From contig NZ_CANLFS010000001.1 of NCBI RefSeq assembly GCF_947490095.1, positions 186,001 through 250,000 on the forward strand: a DNA stretch of 64,000 nucleotides, in the 5' to 3' direction. Below the pieces are notes generated by a model. That model ran no database searches, was not told the origin of the DNA, and worked only from the letters and a program-made list of their open reading frames with translations. Each line of letters opens with the position of its first letter. The first letter of the stretch is position 1. Of this stretch, positions 14,335-23,253 are shown piece after piece. The translations under genes and the position numbers were made by a program. The stretch comes from an uncultured Halomonas sp. GTDB lineage: Bacteria; Pseudomonadota; Gammaproteobacteria; Pseudomonadales; Halomonadaceae.

Positions 14335-16251
14335 GGCAATTGACGAATGTCTCTCACCGAGTTCTTCACCGAGGCGAGCCATGAGGCTATCGACCGTCAT
14401 GGTACCCAGGTCTTCACCGCTGCGCGTACGCAGGGCAACCGAATCGGCTTCGACCTCCTTATCTCCCACCACCAGGAGATAGGGAACTTTCTGCAAGGTA
14501 TGCTCCCGGATTTTAAAGCCGATCTTCTCATTCCTCAAGTCCGCCTTGACGCGTAAACCGATTTTCTGCAGCCGACGCTCCAGATCCAGCACGAATTCGC
14601 GCTGGGAATCGGTGATATTGAGGATCACCGCCTGCTCGGGGGCCAGCCATAGCGGCATGGCACCGGCATAGTGTTCGATCAGGATCCCCAGGAAGCGCTC
14701 GAAGGAGCCGAGGATAGCACGATGCAGCATCACCGGCGTCTTGCGGGCCCCGTCTTCATCGACAAACTGGGCGCCCAGGCGTCCCGGCAGGTTAAAGTCG
14801 AGCTGCAGGGTGCCGCACTGCCAGACGCGATTGAGGCAGTCGCGCAGGGAAAACTCGATCTTGGGGCCATAGAAGGCACCTTCGCCGGGCTGGAGTTCCC
14901 ACTCGAGTCCGGTCGCATCGAGGGCGGCCTCGAGGCCCGCCTCGGCACGGTCCCAGAGCTCCGGCTCGCCCATGAAGCCCTCGGGGCGCGTCGAGAGCTT
15001 GAGCTCCACGGCATCGAAGCCCAGGTCCCGATAGACCTTGAGGGTCAAGGCAATAAACGCCTCGGCCTCGGACTGGATCTGCTTTTCCGTACAGAATATA
15101 TGGGCGTCGTCCTGGGTAAAGCCGCGCACCCGCATCAGGCCATGCAGGGAGCCGGAGGGCTCGTTGCGATGGCAGCTGCCGAACTCCGCCAGGCGCAGCG
15201 GCAGGTCACGGTAGCTCTTGAGGCCCTGATTGAACACCTCCACATGACACGGGCAGTTCATGGGCTTGATGGCGTAGTCGCGCTTCTCCGACTCGGTGGT
15301 GAACATCAGTTCGCTGTAGTGGCCCCAGTGGCCGGACTTCTTCCACAGCGACAGGTCGACCACCTGAGGCGTCTTGATCTCCTGGTACCCATTCTCGATC
15401 TGCACCCGGCGCATATACCGCTCGAGCGCCTGGTACATGGTCCAGCCATTGGGGTGCCAGAACACCATTCCCGGCGCCTCCTCCTGGAGGTGGAAGAGGT
15501 CCATCTTGCGCGCCAGCTTGCGGTGGTCGCGCTTCTCCGCCTCCTCCAGGCGCTTGAGGTAGGCCTTGAGCTGCTTCTTGTCGGGCCAGGCGGTGCCATA
15601 GATGCGCGTCAGCATGGGCTGGCTGGCATCGCCACGCCAGTAGGCACCGGCCAGCTTGGTCAGCTTGAAGGACTTCAGGTGTCGCGTATTGGGCACATGG
15701 GGGCCCCGACACATGTCGACATACTCTTCATGATGATAGAGACGGATCGTCTCGCCCTCGGGAATATCGCGAACGATTTCCTGCTTGTAGGGCTCGTCGC
15801 GATGCAGGAAGGCCAGCATCGCCTGGTCGCGATCGACATACTCGCGAACCACATCATAGCCCGTGTCGATCAGCGCCTTCATGCGCGTCTCGATGGCCTC
15901 CAGATCCTCGGGGGTCGCCGAGCGGCCGAAGTCGATATCGTAGTAGAAGCCATCATCGATGACCGGGCCGATCGCCATCTTGGCATCGGGATAGAGCTGC
16001 TTGACGGCGTGACCGATCAGGTGGGCACAGGAGTGACGAACCACCTCGAGACCCTCGGCATCCTTGGCGGTGAGGATCGCCACATTGGCGTCACGATCGA
16101 TGATATCGGCGGCATCCACCGGTACACCGTCGATCTTGCCGGCCACACAGGCCTTGGCGAGTCCGGGGCCGATGTCTTCGGCCACTTGCATCACGCTCAA
16201 TGGGGCATCGAAGCGTCTCTGGCTGCCGTCGGGCAGGGTCACGATAGGCAT
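14332..16251 (-). CDS. thrS: Threonyl-tRNA synthetase
   Basis: Class II synthetase, 639 aa (642 in E. coli). Domains in order: TGS (1-60, [15 protein letters not shown]), the editing domain with [16 protein letters not shown] (HxxxH metal site) and the HxxxH-paired SCxxH type region up to about 225, the catalytic core with [10 protein letters not shown] (zinc cysteine), and the C-terminal anticodon-binding domain. The frame stays open 67 codons upstream, but ATG 16251 has AAAGGA at good spacing and matches the family start. It heads the block leading into infC. Confidence 0.97.
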   Translation of the reverse strand: MPIVTLPDGSQRRFDAPLSVMQVAEDIGPGLAKACVAGKIDGVPVDAADIIDRDANVAILTAKDAEGLEVVRHSCAHLIGHAVKQLYPDAKMAIGPVIDDGFYYDIDFGRSATPEDLEAIETRMKALIDTGYDVVREYVDRDQAMLAFLHRDEPYKQEIVRDIPEGETIRLYHHEEYVDMCRGPHVPNTRHLKSFKLTKLAGAYWRGDASQPMLTRIYGTAWPDKKQLKAYLKRLEEAEKRDHRKLARKMDLFHLQEEAPGMVFWHPNGWTMYQALERYMRRVQIENGYQEIKTPQVVDLSLWKKSGHWGHYSELMFTTESEKRDYAIKPMNCPCHVEVFNQGLKSYRDLPLRLAEFGSCHRNEPSGSLHGLMRVRGFTQDDAHIFCTEKQIQSEAEAFIALTLKVYRDLGFDAVELKLSTRPEGFMGEPELWDRAEAGLEAALDATGLEWELQPGEGAFYGPKIEFSLRDCLNRVWQCGTLQLDFNLPGRLGAQFVDEDGARKTPVMLHRAILGSFERFLGILIEHYAGAMPLWLAPEQAVILNITDSQREFVLDLERRLQKIGLRVKADLRNEKIGFKIREHTLQKVPYLLVVGDKEVEADSVALRTRSGEDLGTMTVDSLMARLGEELGERHSSIA

Positions 16252-16452
16252 GAGGGGTCCTTTCGCGCAGTGGTGGCCCATACGAAAGACCACGTGTCGC
16301 AGTGAACAAGAGAATGGAAGCGTGCCGTCAACCGGAGCCCGGCCATCGCCACAATAAACCGAGATAAAGGCGAGACGGTGCCGGACCGTGCCGGAAGACG
16401 CGACGCGATACGATAGCAAAGCCACAGGCCAGGCGCCATACCGCCCACGCAA

Positions 16453-16498
16453 CAGGGGCGCCCGGAGGCGCCCCTGTCAGCGAGCCCGGAGGGCTCGC
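16453..16498 (-). terminator. Double hairpin after the OmpA-type lipoprotein gene
   Basis: Two perfect stems downstream of the minus-strand gene at 16518: GCGAGCCC/GGGCTCGC (16480-16498) and CAGGGGCGCC/GGCGCCCCTG (16453-16476). There is no long T tract, so this is a likely but not classic terminator. The remaining bases up to the thrS start are its leader, where nothing else is recognised. Confidence 0.65.
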
Positions 16499-16517
16499 GG
16501 TGATCATCAGCCCTGGA

Positions 16518-17165
16518 TTACTGGCTCATGATCTCCACACGACGGTTCATGGAACGGCCGGCGTCGGTTTCGTTGGTCGCTACCGGACGCTCTTCACCGT
16601 AACCCACGGTGTTCATGCGGTTACCGGCAACGCCTTCGCTCATCAGGTAGCTGCGCACGGAATCGGCGCGGTCCTGGGAGAGACCCAGGTTGTACTGGTT
16701 GCTACCCACGGCATCGGTATGACCGGCAATGGTCACGCGAACCTCGGGGTTGTCGTTGAGCGTGTGAGCCACCTGGTTCAGCTCGGAAGCGGCGCCCGGA
16801 CGCAGTTCGGCAGAATCGAACGCGAAGGTGACATCGCTTTGCAGGGTCACCGGCTCGAAGGTGGGCTCGGGCTCCGGCATCGGCGCGGGCTCGGCCACCG
16901 GCTCCGGGGTGTCGGCACACAGCGCGGCACCGAGGGCGGCACCGGCAGTACCACCCAGCGCCGCACCGGTGTCTTCATCGGATTCACTGCTGGTGGCGTA
17001 GCCGATACCGCCACCGATCACGCTGCCGGCCAGGCCGCATACCATCGGATGCTGGTACCAGGGCTTGTCGACGGAGGACGTCGCATTGGTGTTAGAAGTG
17101 GCGCAGCCTGAGAGGCCGACCACCAGAGCAGAACCGAGCAGCAAGCCAGTCGTGGACTTCTTCAT
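16518..17165 (-). CDS. OmpA-family lipoprotein
   Basis: 215 aa. It has a lipoprotein signal with lipobox LSGC (lipidated Cys21), so it is anchored in the outer membrane. A glycine-zipper stretch follows (about residues 43-83, GSVIGGGIGYAT and ALGGTAGAALGAAL), then a Pro/Glu linker (PEPVAEPAPMPEPEP). The C-terminal OmpA peptidoglycan-binding domain (about 105-215) includes FDSAELRP and the GHTDAVGSNQYNLGLSQDRA motif with the key Asp and Arg. The start follows GGAG on the minus strand. Likely ties the outer membrane to the cell wall. Confidence 0.93.
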   Translation of the reverse strand: MKKSTTGLLLGSALVVGLSGCATSNTNATSSVDKPWYQHPMVCGLAGSVIGGGIGYATSSESDEDTGAALGGTAGAALGAALCADTPEPVAEPAPMPEPEPTFEPVTLQSDVTFAFDSAELRPGAASELNQVAHTLNDNPEVRVTIAGHTDAVGSNQYNLGLSQDRADSVRSYLMSEGVAGNRMNTVGYGEERPVATNETDAGRSMNRRVEIMSQ

Positions 17166-17428
17166 ATGAAACTCCTTCTCTTTTCTTTTATCGCTCCAGG
17201 GTAGGCAAACGCTTGCCGCCTTCCCAGATGATCCCGACGATCGGATATCGCAATCTGCGTCGCGCCATCCATGTCATGACTCGGCATCCCCAGGAGGAAA
17301 TTTACCAGCCACAACACGCTGCCAAGCTTGAAGTAACTCGGCAAATCTTTCAATCGTCTAGGGGCATGCTAGCAGAAACATGCCCAAATCGCACAGTGTT
17401 CGATAAAGCATCCGTTCGGATACCGGCC
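17166..17428. other. Intergenic region with an inverted repeat
   Basis: Leader of the lipoprotein gene and 3' region of the DUF2489 gene. An inverted repeat GGGCATG/CATGCCC with a 10-nt loop lies at 17362-17385. No gene or clear promoter is seen. Confidence 0.4.
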
Positions 17429-17896
17429 TCAGTGCAGGCTCGCCGGCCAGTCGCGCTTGAACCGCAAGGCGGCCCGCGCCGCGTCGAGAATGCTCTCCCG
17501 GTACTCCTCCTCGACGGCGAAGCGCTCCTTGTCCTCCTTGAAGCGCTCCTTGGGGCTCAGGTCATGGCGCGCCTGGTGGGTATGCAGATGACGCGTTCGC
17601 TCATGGACCTCGCCGAAGGGGCGGAAGCTGTCGCGCTCCATCAGGCGCGAATCGAGGATCTCGAGCAGCACCTTGCAGCGCCATGCCCCCTCGGTAATGT
17701 CGACCTGTTCCTGGAGCAGCGCCGAGGCCACCAGTTCCAGGTTTTCCAGGCATTTTTCATGGGCTCGCCGCAATTCATCCCGTTGACTGGCCTGGCGGCG
17801 ACGGACCTCACGCCACAGGGTGAAGGCGTAGGCGCCGAGGCCGGCGATAATCGCCAGGGCCAGGCCGGCAAGCAACAAGGCAGTCGTGGAATTCAT
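17429..17896 (-). CDS. DUF2489 membrane-anchored protein
   Basis: 155 aa from ATG 17896. One N-terminal transmembrane helix (residues 4-27, TALLLAGLALAIIAGLGAYA) is followed by a charged, mainly helical cytoplasmic part. The pattern EKCLENLELVASALLQEQVD and the C-terminal YRESILDAARAALRFKRDWP fit DUF2489, a family without known function. The upstream in-frame extension lacks a hydrophobic start and was not used. It lies beyond the end of the cox operon. Confidence 0.8.
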   Translation of the reverse strand: MNSTTALLLAGLALAIIAGLGAYAFTLWREVRRRQASQRDELRRAHEKCLENLELVASALLQEQVDITEGAWRCKVLLEILDSRLMERDSFRPFGEVHERTRHLHTHQARHDLSPKERFKEDKERFAVEEEYRESILDAARAALRFKRDWPASLH

Positions 17897-18023
17897 CGGA
17901 AGCCCCCGTGGCATCACAGAACATGGACCTGGGATTCTACCCCCTCGCCGGCCATGACCCAACGCTGCGTCGCCGCCGCGGCTGGCCTACGCCACCCTGC
18001 CCCGCCTCACGGCACGCCACCGA

Positions 18024-18977
18024 TCACTGGATGGCCGGCGCCAGCCACAGCGTCCAGGCCTGGGCATAGTGGTCCAGCAGCAGCACACCGAACAGCCCCA
18101 GGATATAGCGAATCGAGAACCAGAAGGCCGCCAGGGGAGCCTTGGGATCCCGGCCCCGCCATACCCGGTAGTTCCAGAACATGAAGCGCGCATTGAGCGC
18201 CATCACGCCAACCAGATAGACCGCGCCACTCATGCCGATCACGAAGGGCAGCAGGGTCACCGCCACGGTCAGCCAGCCGTAGAGCCAGACCTGCAGGCGC
18301 GTAAAGGCCTCACCATGGGTCACCGGCAGCATCGGCACCCCGGCACGGGCATATTCGTCGCGCTTGTGCAGCGCCAGCGCCCAGAAATGCGGCGGCGTCC
18401 AGGCGAAGACGATCAGTACCAGCAGCAGCGGTTCGGCCCCCACCTGGCCGGTCACCGCGGTCCAGCCCAGCAGCGGCGGCGCGGCGCCCGCCACCCCCCC
18501 GATCACGATATTCTGGGGCGTGGCATGCTTGAGAAAGGCCGTGTAGACCAGCGCATAGCCGAGCAGCGACCCCAGGGTCAGCCAGGCCGTGAGCGCATTG
18601 ACCTGCCACACCAGCAGCCCCAGCCCCGCCAGCGACAGTAGCGTGGCCCAGCCCAGTGCGATGCTGCTCGGCATGCGTTGAGAGGCGAGCGGGCGCCGCG
18701 AGGTGCGCACCATCAAGGCATCCAGGCGCCGATCCACCACATGGTTGAAGGCCGCCGCCCCGCAGGCGGTCAGGCCGATGCCGGCCAGCCCGAAGACGAC
18801 CACCCCGGGCGACGGCAGTACCGGCTGCGCCAGCGCCATGCCGACCAGGGCACAGACCAGCATCACCACCACCACCCGCGGCTTGCACAGGGTGACCAGG
18901 TCCCGCCACCCCCAGCGACCCAGCGAAGAGGAGGAAAGCGCGGTAACGCGAAACTCGGTTGTCAGTGAATCAGACAT
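18024..18977 (-). CDS. cyoE: Heme O synthase (protoheme IX farnesyltransferase)
   Basis: Integral membrane prenyltransferase that adds a farnesyl group to heme b, the first step to the heme a needed by this oxidase. 317 aa with about nine membrane segments. The two Asp-rich signatures of the UbiA superfamily are visible: NHVVDRRLDALMVRTSRRPL (about 79-98) and the loop around YTAFLKHATPQNIVIGGVAG. It overlaps the end of ctaA by 8 bp and is the last gene of the cox operon (also called ctaB). Confidence 0.95.
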   Translation of the reverse strand: MSDSLTTEFRVTALSSSSLGRWGWRDLVTLCKPRVVVVMLVCALVGMALAQPVLPSPGVVVFGLAGIGLTACGAAAFNHVVDRRLDALMVRTSRRPLASQRMPSSIALGWATLLSLAGLGLLVWQVNALTAWLTLGSLLGYALVYTAFLKHATPQNIVIGGVAGAAPPLLGWTAVTGQVGAEPLLLVLIVFAWTPPHFWALALHKRDEYARAGVPMLPVTHGEAFTRLQVWLYGWLTVAVTLLPFVIGMSGAVYLVGVMALNARFMFWNYRVWRGRDPKAPLAAFWFSIRYILGLFGVLLLDHYAQAWTLWLAPAIQ

Positions 18978-20037
18978 GGATCCACTCCTTCTTCTGTCGG
19001 GAGGATTGACAAGAGGGGGTAGCAGCCGGCGCCAGGCAGTGCCATCGCCAGGCGGCCAGTGCCAGACTCAAGGCCAGCGCCACGGCCCCCGCGGTATGCA
19101 GCAGTGCCAGCCATAGCGGCAGCCACAGCAGTACATTGGCGATTCCCAGCAGGAGCTGCACGACGTAGGCCCCCCCCAGACCCGCCAGCCAGGGCCGCAT
19201 CGCCGGCTCACGCCAGGCATGCCACACCAGCGCCATCAGGGCCAGCCCCAGTGCCAGCGCCCCCAGGCGGTGCCCCACCTGAATGGCAGTCCGTGCCTCG
19301 GCGTGCAGCCGGCCGTGCAGGTAATTGGGGCCCACCCCCTGGGAGAGATGAAAGCCCTCGCTCCAGTCCATGGCCGGCCATCCCTCGCCATTGCAGGTGG
19401 GAAAGCCCTGGCAGGCGATGCCGGCATAGTTGCTCGACACCCAGCCGCCCAGTGCCAGCTGGGCCACCAGCAGCGCCGCGGCGATACCCCATAACGGCGT
19501 CGGGCGGCGACCCGGCGACGCCACGCCACCCGGCGTCAGGCGGCCCCTCGCGCAGCGCCCCAGGCGTAGATACAGCCACAGGAATACCAGCATCACGGCG
19601 AACCCGCCCAACAGATGCAGCGTCACCACCTGGGGCCACAGCTTGAGCGTGACGGTGAAGGCGCCAAATGCCCCCTGCACCATGATCAATCCCAGAAGCG
19701 CCAGGGAGAGGCGCCAGGGATAATCGGCCCGGCGGCGCAGCGGCCAGCCCAGCAGCACCAGGGCGATCACCAATAGCCCCAGGGCGGAGGCCACATAGCG
19801 ATGGGTCATCTCCATCCAGGCCTTGGCGCTCACCAGCGGCGACGCCGGGCTGTGCGCCAGGGCGCGCCCCTCATCGGGCACCACCAGGGCGCCGTAGCAG
19901 CCCGGCCAGTCCGGGCATCCCAGCCCGGCATCCACCAGGCGGGTCCAGGCCCCCAGCAGGACCACCCCCGCCGTGAACACAACGCCCGCCAGGCCGAGGC
20001 CCTTGAGCAGTGTCAATCGCCGCTGTGCTGCCTGCAT
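18970..20037 (-). CDS. ctaA: Heme A synthase (COX15/CtaA)
   Basis: Oxidises the C8 methyl of heme o to give heme a. 355 aa, eight hydrophobic segments. N-terminal half: WTRLVDAGLGCPDWPGCYG with the conserved Cys pair and WMEMTHRYVASALG with a heme-ligand His. C-terminal half: QVGHRLGALALG and LLHTAGAVALAL His motifs, and the internal CQGFPTCNG. It ends in an 8-bp overlap with cyoE and starts 157 nt after the preceding gene, beyond a 13-bp tandem array in the mRNA leader. Confidence 0.95.
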   Translation of the reverse strand: MQAAQRRLTLLKGLGLAGVVFTAGVVLLGAWTRLVDAGLGCPDWPGCYGALVVPDEGRALAHSPASPLVSAKAWMEMTHRYVASALGLLVIALVLLGWPLRRRADYPWRLSLALLGLIMVQGAFGAFTVTLKLWPQVVTLHLLGGFAVMLVFLWLYLRLGRCARGRLTPGGVASPGRRPTPLWGIAAALLVAQLALGGWVSSNYAGIACQGFPTCNGEGWPAMDWSEGFHLSQGVGPNYLHGRLHAEARTAIQVGHRLGALALGLALMALVWHAWREPAMRPWLAGLGGAYVVQLLLGIANVLLWLPLWLALLHTAGAVALALSLALAAWRWHCLAPAATPSCQSSRQKKEWIHV

Positions 20038-20067
20038 CGCCCCACCTCCCTTCGCATCCGGGCTTCA

Positions 20068-20197
20068 GCTATGCGCCTCACCTATGCGCTTCGCCTATGC
20101 GCCTCACCTACGCGCCTCACCTATGCGCCTCACCTATGCGCCTCACCTACACGCTTCACCTACGCGCTTCATTTACACGCTTCGCGCACGCGCCTAG
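20068..20197. repeat. 13-bp tandem array between the 188-aa gene and ctaA
   Basis: Nine units of about CCTATGCGCCTCA (starts at 20068, 20081, 20094, 20107, 20120, 20133, 20146, 20159, 20172), most identical or with 1-4 changes, and a degenerate tenth unit reaching the stop codon of the neighbouring gene at 20194. Read in the direction of the operon each unit is TGAGGCGCATAGG, with TGA, TAG and an AGGTGAGG ribosome-site-like junction. There are no spacers, so it is not a CRISPR array. Confidence 0.93.
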
Positions 20198-20760
20198 TGC
20201 CCCGCCAATTCCTGGCCGGCCTGCCAGGGCGCCTCCGGGTTCATGCGCAGCAGGCGCCCCAGGTCCTCCTTCACCGCATAGGGGTCCACCCCGGGCGCAT
20301 AGCCAAGCACCACCCGCCCCTGGGGGTCGATCACCCACAGCCGCCCGGCTTCCCGCCGTCCAGGCTCCCGCCAGGCGGGACGCCCTGCCCACCGGGCGAC
20401 TACCGCACCGGGCAGGGCCGGGGCGCCGCCCCCCAGACGAAGCCGGCTGACCCTGGGCGCGTCGCTGCCCAGGGCCCGGTGCAGCCGCCACCATTGATCC
20501 CTGAGCGCGTCACAGCGCGCGGTGCAGTCGAATGCCAGCACCCAATCCCCGGACAGCTCCCGGGCCACCGCCGGGGTCAGCGGCCACTCGGTCAACGCCG
20601 GCACCCCCGGGGCGAGCTCCCCATGTGCCGTATGCGCCTCGGGGATACCCACCCGCCCCAGGGCCATCACCGTGGCCACCAACACCGGCAGCGAGAGAAA
20701 CAGCAGCAGGGCCGACAGCTTGAGCCGGCCATGACGCGCGGCGTGGACGCTTGTCATCAT
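20194..20760 (-). CDS. Cox-operon hypothetical protein, thioredoxin-fold-like membrane-anchored
   Basis: 188 aa from ATG 20760, whose ATGA overlaps the SURF1 stop; GGGGAGG precedes it. One N-terminal transmembrane helix (about 15-37, LSALLLFLSLPVLVATVMAL), then a periplasmic domain with WVLAFDCTARCDALRDQWW. That Cys-x3-Cys and the later LWVIDPQGRVVLGY and PYAVKEDLGRLLRMNP resemble an SCO/thioredoxin fold, and its place between SURF1 and ctaA matches the Pseudomonas cox operon. A copper or heme assembly role for the oxidase is inferred. Confidence 0.8.
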   Translation of the reverse strand: MMTSVHAARHGRLKLSALLLFLSLPVLVATVMALGRVGIPEAHTAHGELAPGVPALTEWPLTPAVARELSGDWVLAFDCTARCDALRDQWWRLHRALGSDAPRVSRLRLGGGAPALPGAVVARWAGRPAWREPGRREAGRLWVIDPQGRVVLGYAPGVDPYAVKEDLGRLLRMNPEAPWQAGQELAGH

Positions 20761-21491
20761 GGGCCCTCCCCGGGCGAGTCTTCGACATGAGTCGGGTGGC
20801 GATACCGGCGCCGGCCCCCGATGACCATCACCACCAGCGCCGCCAGTGCCAGCCCCCACCACTGGACCGCATAGCCAAGGTGGCGGCTGGGCGGCATGAC
20901 ACTGGGAGTCCACCAGCCGGGCAGGCTCCCGGGGCCCCTCTCGAGGTGCAGCCAGCCGGCGTGGGCGAAATCGAGGCCCCAGGCATCCAGCTGGATACGC
21001 TGCAGCCGCGCGCCCTCCCGATTGGGGCCGAACAGCGGTGCCCCCTCGCCTGCCTGCTGCCAGCGTCCGCGCAGCGTGACCCGGCCCCGGGGCGTGGCCA
21101 CGCTGGGATCGGCTCGACTCGTCCCGGTCTCCAGGAACCCGCGCTGCACCAGCCATAACCGGCCATCATCGCCGCGCAGCGGCGTCAGGGGCGCCACGCC
21201 CAGGCGCCCCTCATGGGTGCGGTTATCGAGAAACAGGGTCTCGTCGGCCAGGTACTCGCCGCTCAGCGTCAGGCGGCTGCCCTCCGGGGGCACCTGTCGG
21301 GGCGCGGTCAGCGTGGGGGCCGCGTCCAGCCGCGCCAGATAGGCGCGCTTGTCCGCACCGCGCTCCCACTGCCAGAGGCCCAGCGCCAGCCCCAGCGCCA
21401 CCAGCCCCGACCAGAGCGTCCACCACAGGCGTTGCCGGCACCGTTCACGGCGGGCATGCTGGGTAACATCAACGTCCAAGGAGTGTTCCAT
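20757..21491 (-). CDS. SURF1-family cytochrome oxidase assembly protein
   Basis: 244 aa from ATG 21491. Two membrane helices, at about 22-42 (WWTLWSGLVALGLALGLWQW) and near the C-terminus (WWGLALAALVVMVIGG), frame a periplasmic domain with DNRTHEGRLGVAPLTPL and VQRGFLE, as in SURF1/Shy1. In relatives it assists heme a insertion into subunit I. Its start codon overlaps, on the opposite strand, the start codon of the DUF2909 gene. Its ribosome site is weak, and its end is coupled to the next gene by ATGA. Confidence 0.9.
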   Translation of the reverse strand: MEHSLDVDVTQHARRERCRQRLWWTLWSGLVALGLALGLWQWERGADKRAYLARLDAAPTLTAPRQVPPEGSRLTLSGEYLADETLFLDNRTHEGRLGVAPLTPLRGDDGRLWLVQRGFLETGTSRADPSVATPRGRVTLRGRWQQAGEGAPLFGPNREGARLQRIQLDAWGLDFAHAGWLHLERGPGSLPGWWTPSVMPPSRHLGYAVQWWGLALAALVVMVIGGRRRYRHPTHVEDSPGEGP

Positions 21492-21681
21492 GCTGCTCAA
21501 GGTCCTGATTGCCCTGGTGTTCCTGGCCATGCTGGCGAGCCTCGCCGCCGGTGCCGGCTTCCTGCTCCGCGACGACGCCGCCTCGCGGCGCCTGTTGATC
21601 TCTCTCAAGCTGCGGGTGGCCCTCGCCGCTACCCTGCTGGCCCTGCTCTTCTATGGCTTCTATGCCGGCACCCTCGCCTGA
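21490..21681 (+). CDS. DUF2909 twin-transmembrane protein
   Basis: 63 aa with two helices (3-27, LLKVLIALVFLAMLASLAAG, and about 36-60, LLISLKLRVALAATLLALLFYG) and almost nothing else. A perfect AAGGAG ends 6 nt before ATG. It is the only plus-strand gene inside the minus-strand cox operon, as I recall for Pseudomonas relatives. The function is unknown; a role in oxidase assembly is suggested only by position. Confidence 0.88.
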   Translation: MLLKVLIALVFLAMLASLAAGAGFLLRDDAASRRLLISLKLRVALAATLLALLFYGFYAGTLA

Positions 21682-21748
21682 GCCCCGCGCCGCCTCAAGA
21701 GCCCCGCGGGCCGCGCCAGGCTCGATCCCGCAAGACGGGGCCCCGTAA

Positions 21749-21793
21749 GACATAAGCTCAGAAGACATAGGCTCAGAAGACATAAACGAAGAG
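21749..21793. repeat. 15-bp triplication spanning the coxC stop
   Basis: Units at 21749-21763, 21764-21778 and 21779-21793 (GACATAAGCTCAGAA, GACATAGGCTCAGAA, then a diverged third copy inside the coding end). Read on the minus strand, the last codons of subunit III plus its TGA are repeated in frame downstream. Confidence 0.8.
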
Positions 21794-22630
21794 AAAGAGC
21801 CCGACCCACACCACATCCACGAAGTGCCAGTACCAGCAGGCTGCCTCGAAGCCAAAGTGGTCCTGGGCGGCGAAGTGGCCGCGCAGGATACGCAACAGCA
21901 TCACCGTCAGGATGGTGGCCCCGATGATCACGTGGGCCCCATGGAAGCCGGTGAGCAGGAAGAAGGTCGAGCCATAGATCCCCGCCTCCAGGGTCAGGCC
22001 GTAGTGATGGTAGGCCTCGTAATACTCCACGCCCTGAATGGCGATAAAGCTGAAACCCAGCAGTACGGTGACCAGCAGCCAGTTGCGCGTGGTCTGGCGA
22101 AGGCCCTCCTTGAGGCCCTCGTGGGCCACCGTCAACGTGATGCTCGAGCCCACCAGGAGCAGGGTGTTGGCCAGGGGCAGCTGCCAGGGGCTCAATACCT
22201 CATGGGCCCCCGACACATCCCCCGGCGGCTCCAGCAGCGGCCAGCTGGCGGTAAAGTCCGGCCACAGCAGGGCCGCCACCCCCTTGGCCCCCTCGCCGTC
22301 CAGCCAGGGCAGCGCAAAGGTGCGCACATAGAAGAGCGCGCCGAAGAAGGCCCCGAAGAACATCACCTCGGAGAAGATGAACCAGGCCATGCCCTGGCGG
22401 AAGGAGCGATCCATCTGGGCATCATAGAGGCCGCTGCGTGATTCCTTGATCACGTCGCGAAACCACAGCGCCATCACGGTCAGCAAGGCCACGAAGCCCG
22501 CCGCCATCACCAGGCCGCTCTGCCCGTGCACCAGGATCATGCCGAATCCGACCAACATCGTGCCCAGCGCCAGGGAGCCCAGGATCGGCCACTTGCTGGT
22601 TGCGGGAACGTAGTAGCTGCCACCACTCAT
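21773..22630 (-). CDS. ctaE: Cytochrome c oxidase subunit III
   Basis: Core membrane subunit, 285 aa, seven transmembrane helices. Family blocks: FIFSEVMFFGAFFGALFYVR (helix III with the conserved Glu), QGVEYYEAYHH, and the C-terminal FHGAHVIIGATILTVMLLR and WYWHFVDVVWVGLFLFVYVF. A large insert (about 110-145) between helices is usual for proteobacterial forms. Its ATGA start overlaps the end of the cox11 gene. A 15-bp repeat has duplicated its 3' end. Confidence 0.97.
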   Translation of the reverse strand: MSGGSYYVPATSKWPILGSLALGTMLVGFGMILVHGQSGLVMAAGFVALLTVMALWFRDVIKESRSGLYDAQMDRSFRQGMAWFIFSEVMFFGAFFGALFYVRTFALPWLDGEGAKGVAALLWPDFTASWPLLEPPGDVSGAHEVLSPWQLPLANTLLLVGSSITLTVAHEGLKEGLRQTTRNWLLVTVLLGFSFIAIQGVEYYEAYHHYGLTLEAGIYGSTFFLLTGFHGAHVIIGATILTVMLLRILRGHFAAQDHFGFEAACWYWHFVDVVWVGLFLFVYVF

Positions 22631-23223
22631 GCCTCACCTCCTTTGTCGCTGCTCGCGCGTGCCTGAAGCGCGGCCTCATCGGCGACCGGATACAGGGTAT
22701 AGACCAGGGTTACGGTGCTGATATCGGCCGGCAGGTCCCGGGTCAGCTGGAAGATCAGGGGAAACTCGACCCGCTCTCCCGCCTGCAGGTGCTGTTCCTG
22801 GAAGCAGAAGCAGGCCAGCTTGCGCAGATACAGGTTGGCGCGCGCCGGCGTCACGCTGGGCACGGCCCGCCCTCGAATGGCGGTGTCGGCCGTGTTGTGG
22901 AAGGCGAAGCCCACCTCGGCGCTCTGCCCGGGGTGCACGCGGATCTGGCGCGTCTCCATCTCGAGGTTCCAGGGCAGGCCGGCACTGGTGCGCGTCACGA
23001 ACTGCACGCTAACGGCCCGTGACTGGTCCACCTCCCCGGCGATCAGCGCCCGGCCCTGGGTGTCCACCTTGCCGTTGAGCCCGGTCACCTCGCAGAAGAC
23101 GTCGTAGAGCGGCACCAGGGCGAAGGCGAAGGCAAACATGCCGGCCAGGGCGAAGAGGGTCCGGGTCACCGTTCGCCGCACCCCCTTCGCTCTCGGCGTA
23201 GTCTCGTGTTGACGTGTCTCCAT
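22627..23223 (-). CDS. ctaG: Cytochrome c oxidase assembly protein Cox11/CtaG
   Basis: Periplasmic copper chaperone, anchored by one N-terminal helix (about 20-40), that delivers Cu to the CuB site of subunit I. 198 aa. The copper-binding CFCF motif is at residues 138-141, and PLYDVFCEVTGLNGK right after the helix is diagnostic. It lies between ctaD and ctaE, 30 bp after ctaD and overlapping ctaE by 4 bp. Confidence 0.97.
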   Translation of the reverse strand: METRQHETTPRAKGVRRTVTRTLFALAGMFAFAFALVPLYDVFCEVTGLNGKVDTQGRALIAGEVDQSRAVSVQFVTRTSAGLPWNLEMETRQIRVHPGQSAEVGFAFHNTADTAIRGRAVPSVTPARANLYLRKLACFCFQEQHLQAGERVEFPLIFQLTRDLPADISTVTLVYTLYPVADEAALQARASSDKGGEA

Positions 23224-23253
23224 TACCGCACTCCCCGGGTCGACAGACGCCCC

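Noticed and set aside
16252..16452. 67-codon N-terminal extension of ThrS
   Set aside because: It has no ribosome site and no similarity to the TGS domain, while ATG 16251 has both a good site and the family N-terminus.
20068..20197. CRISPR array
   Set aside because: Units are 13 bp, directly adjacent with no spacers, and no cas genes occur in the window. The same applies to the heptamer array at 7625-7700.
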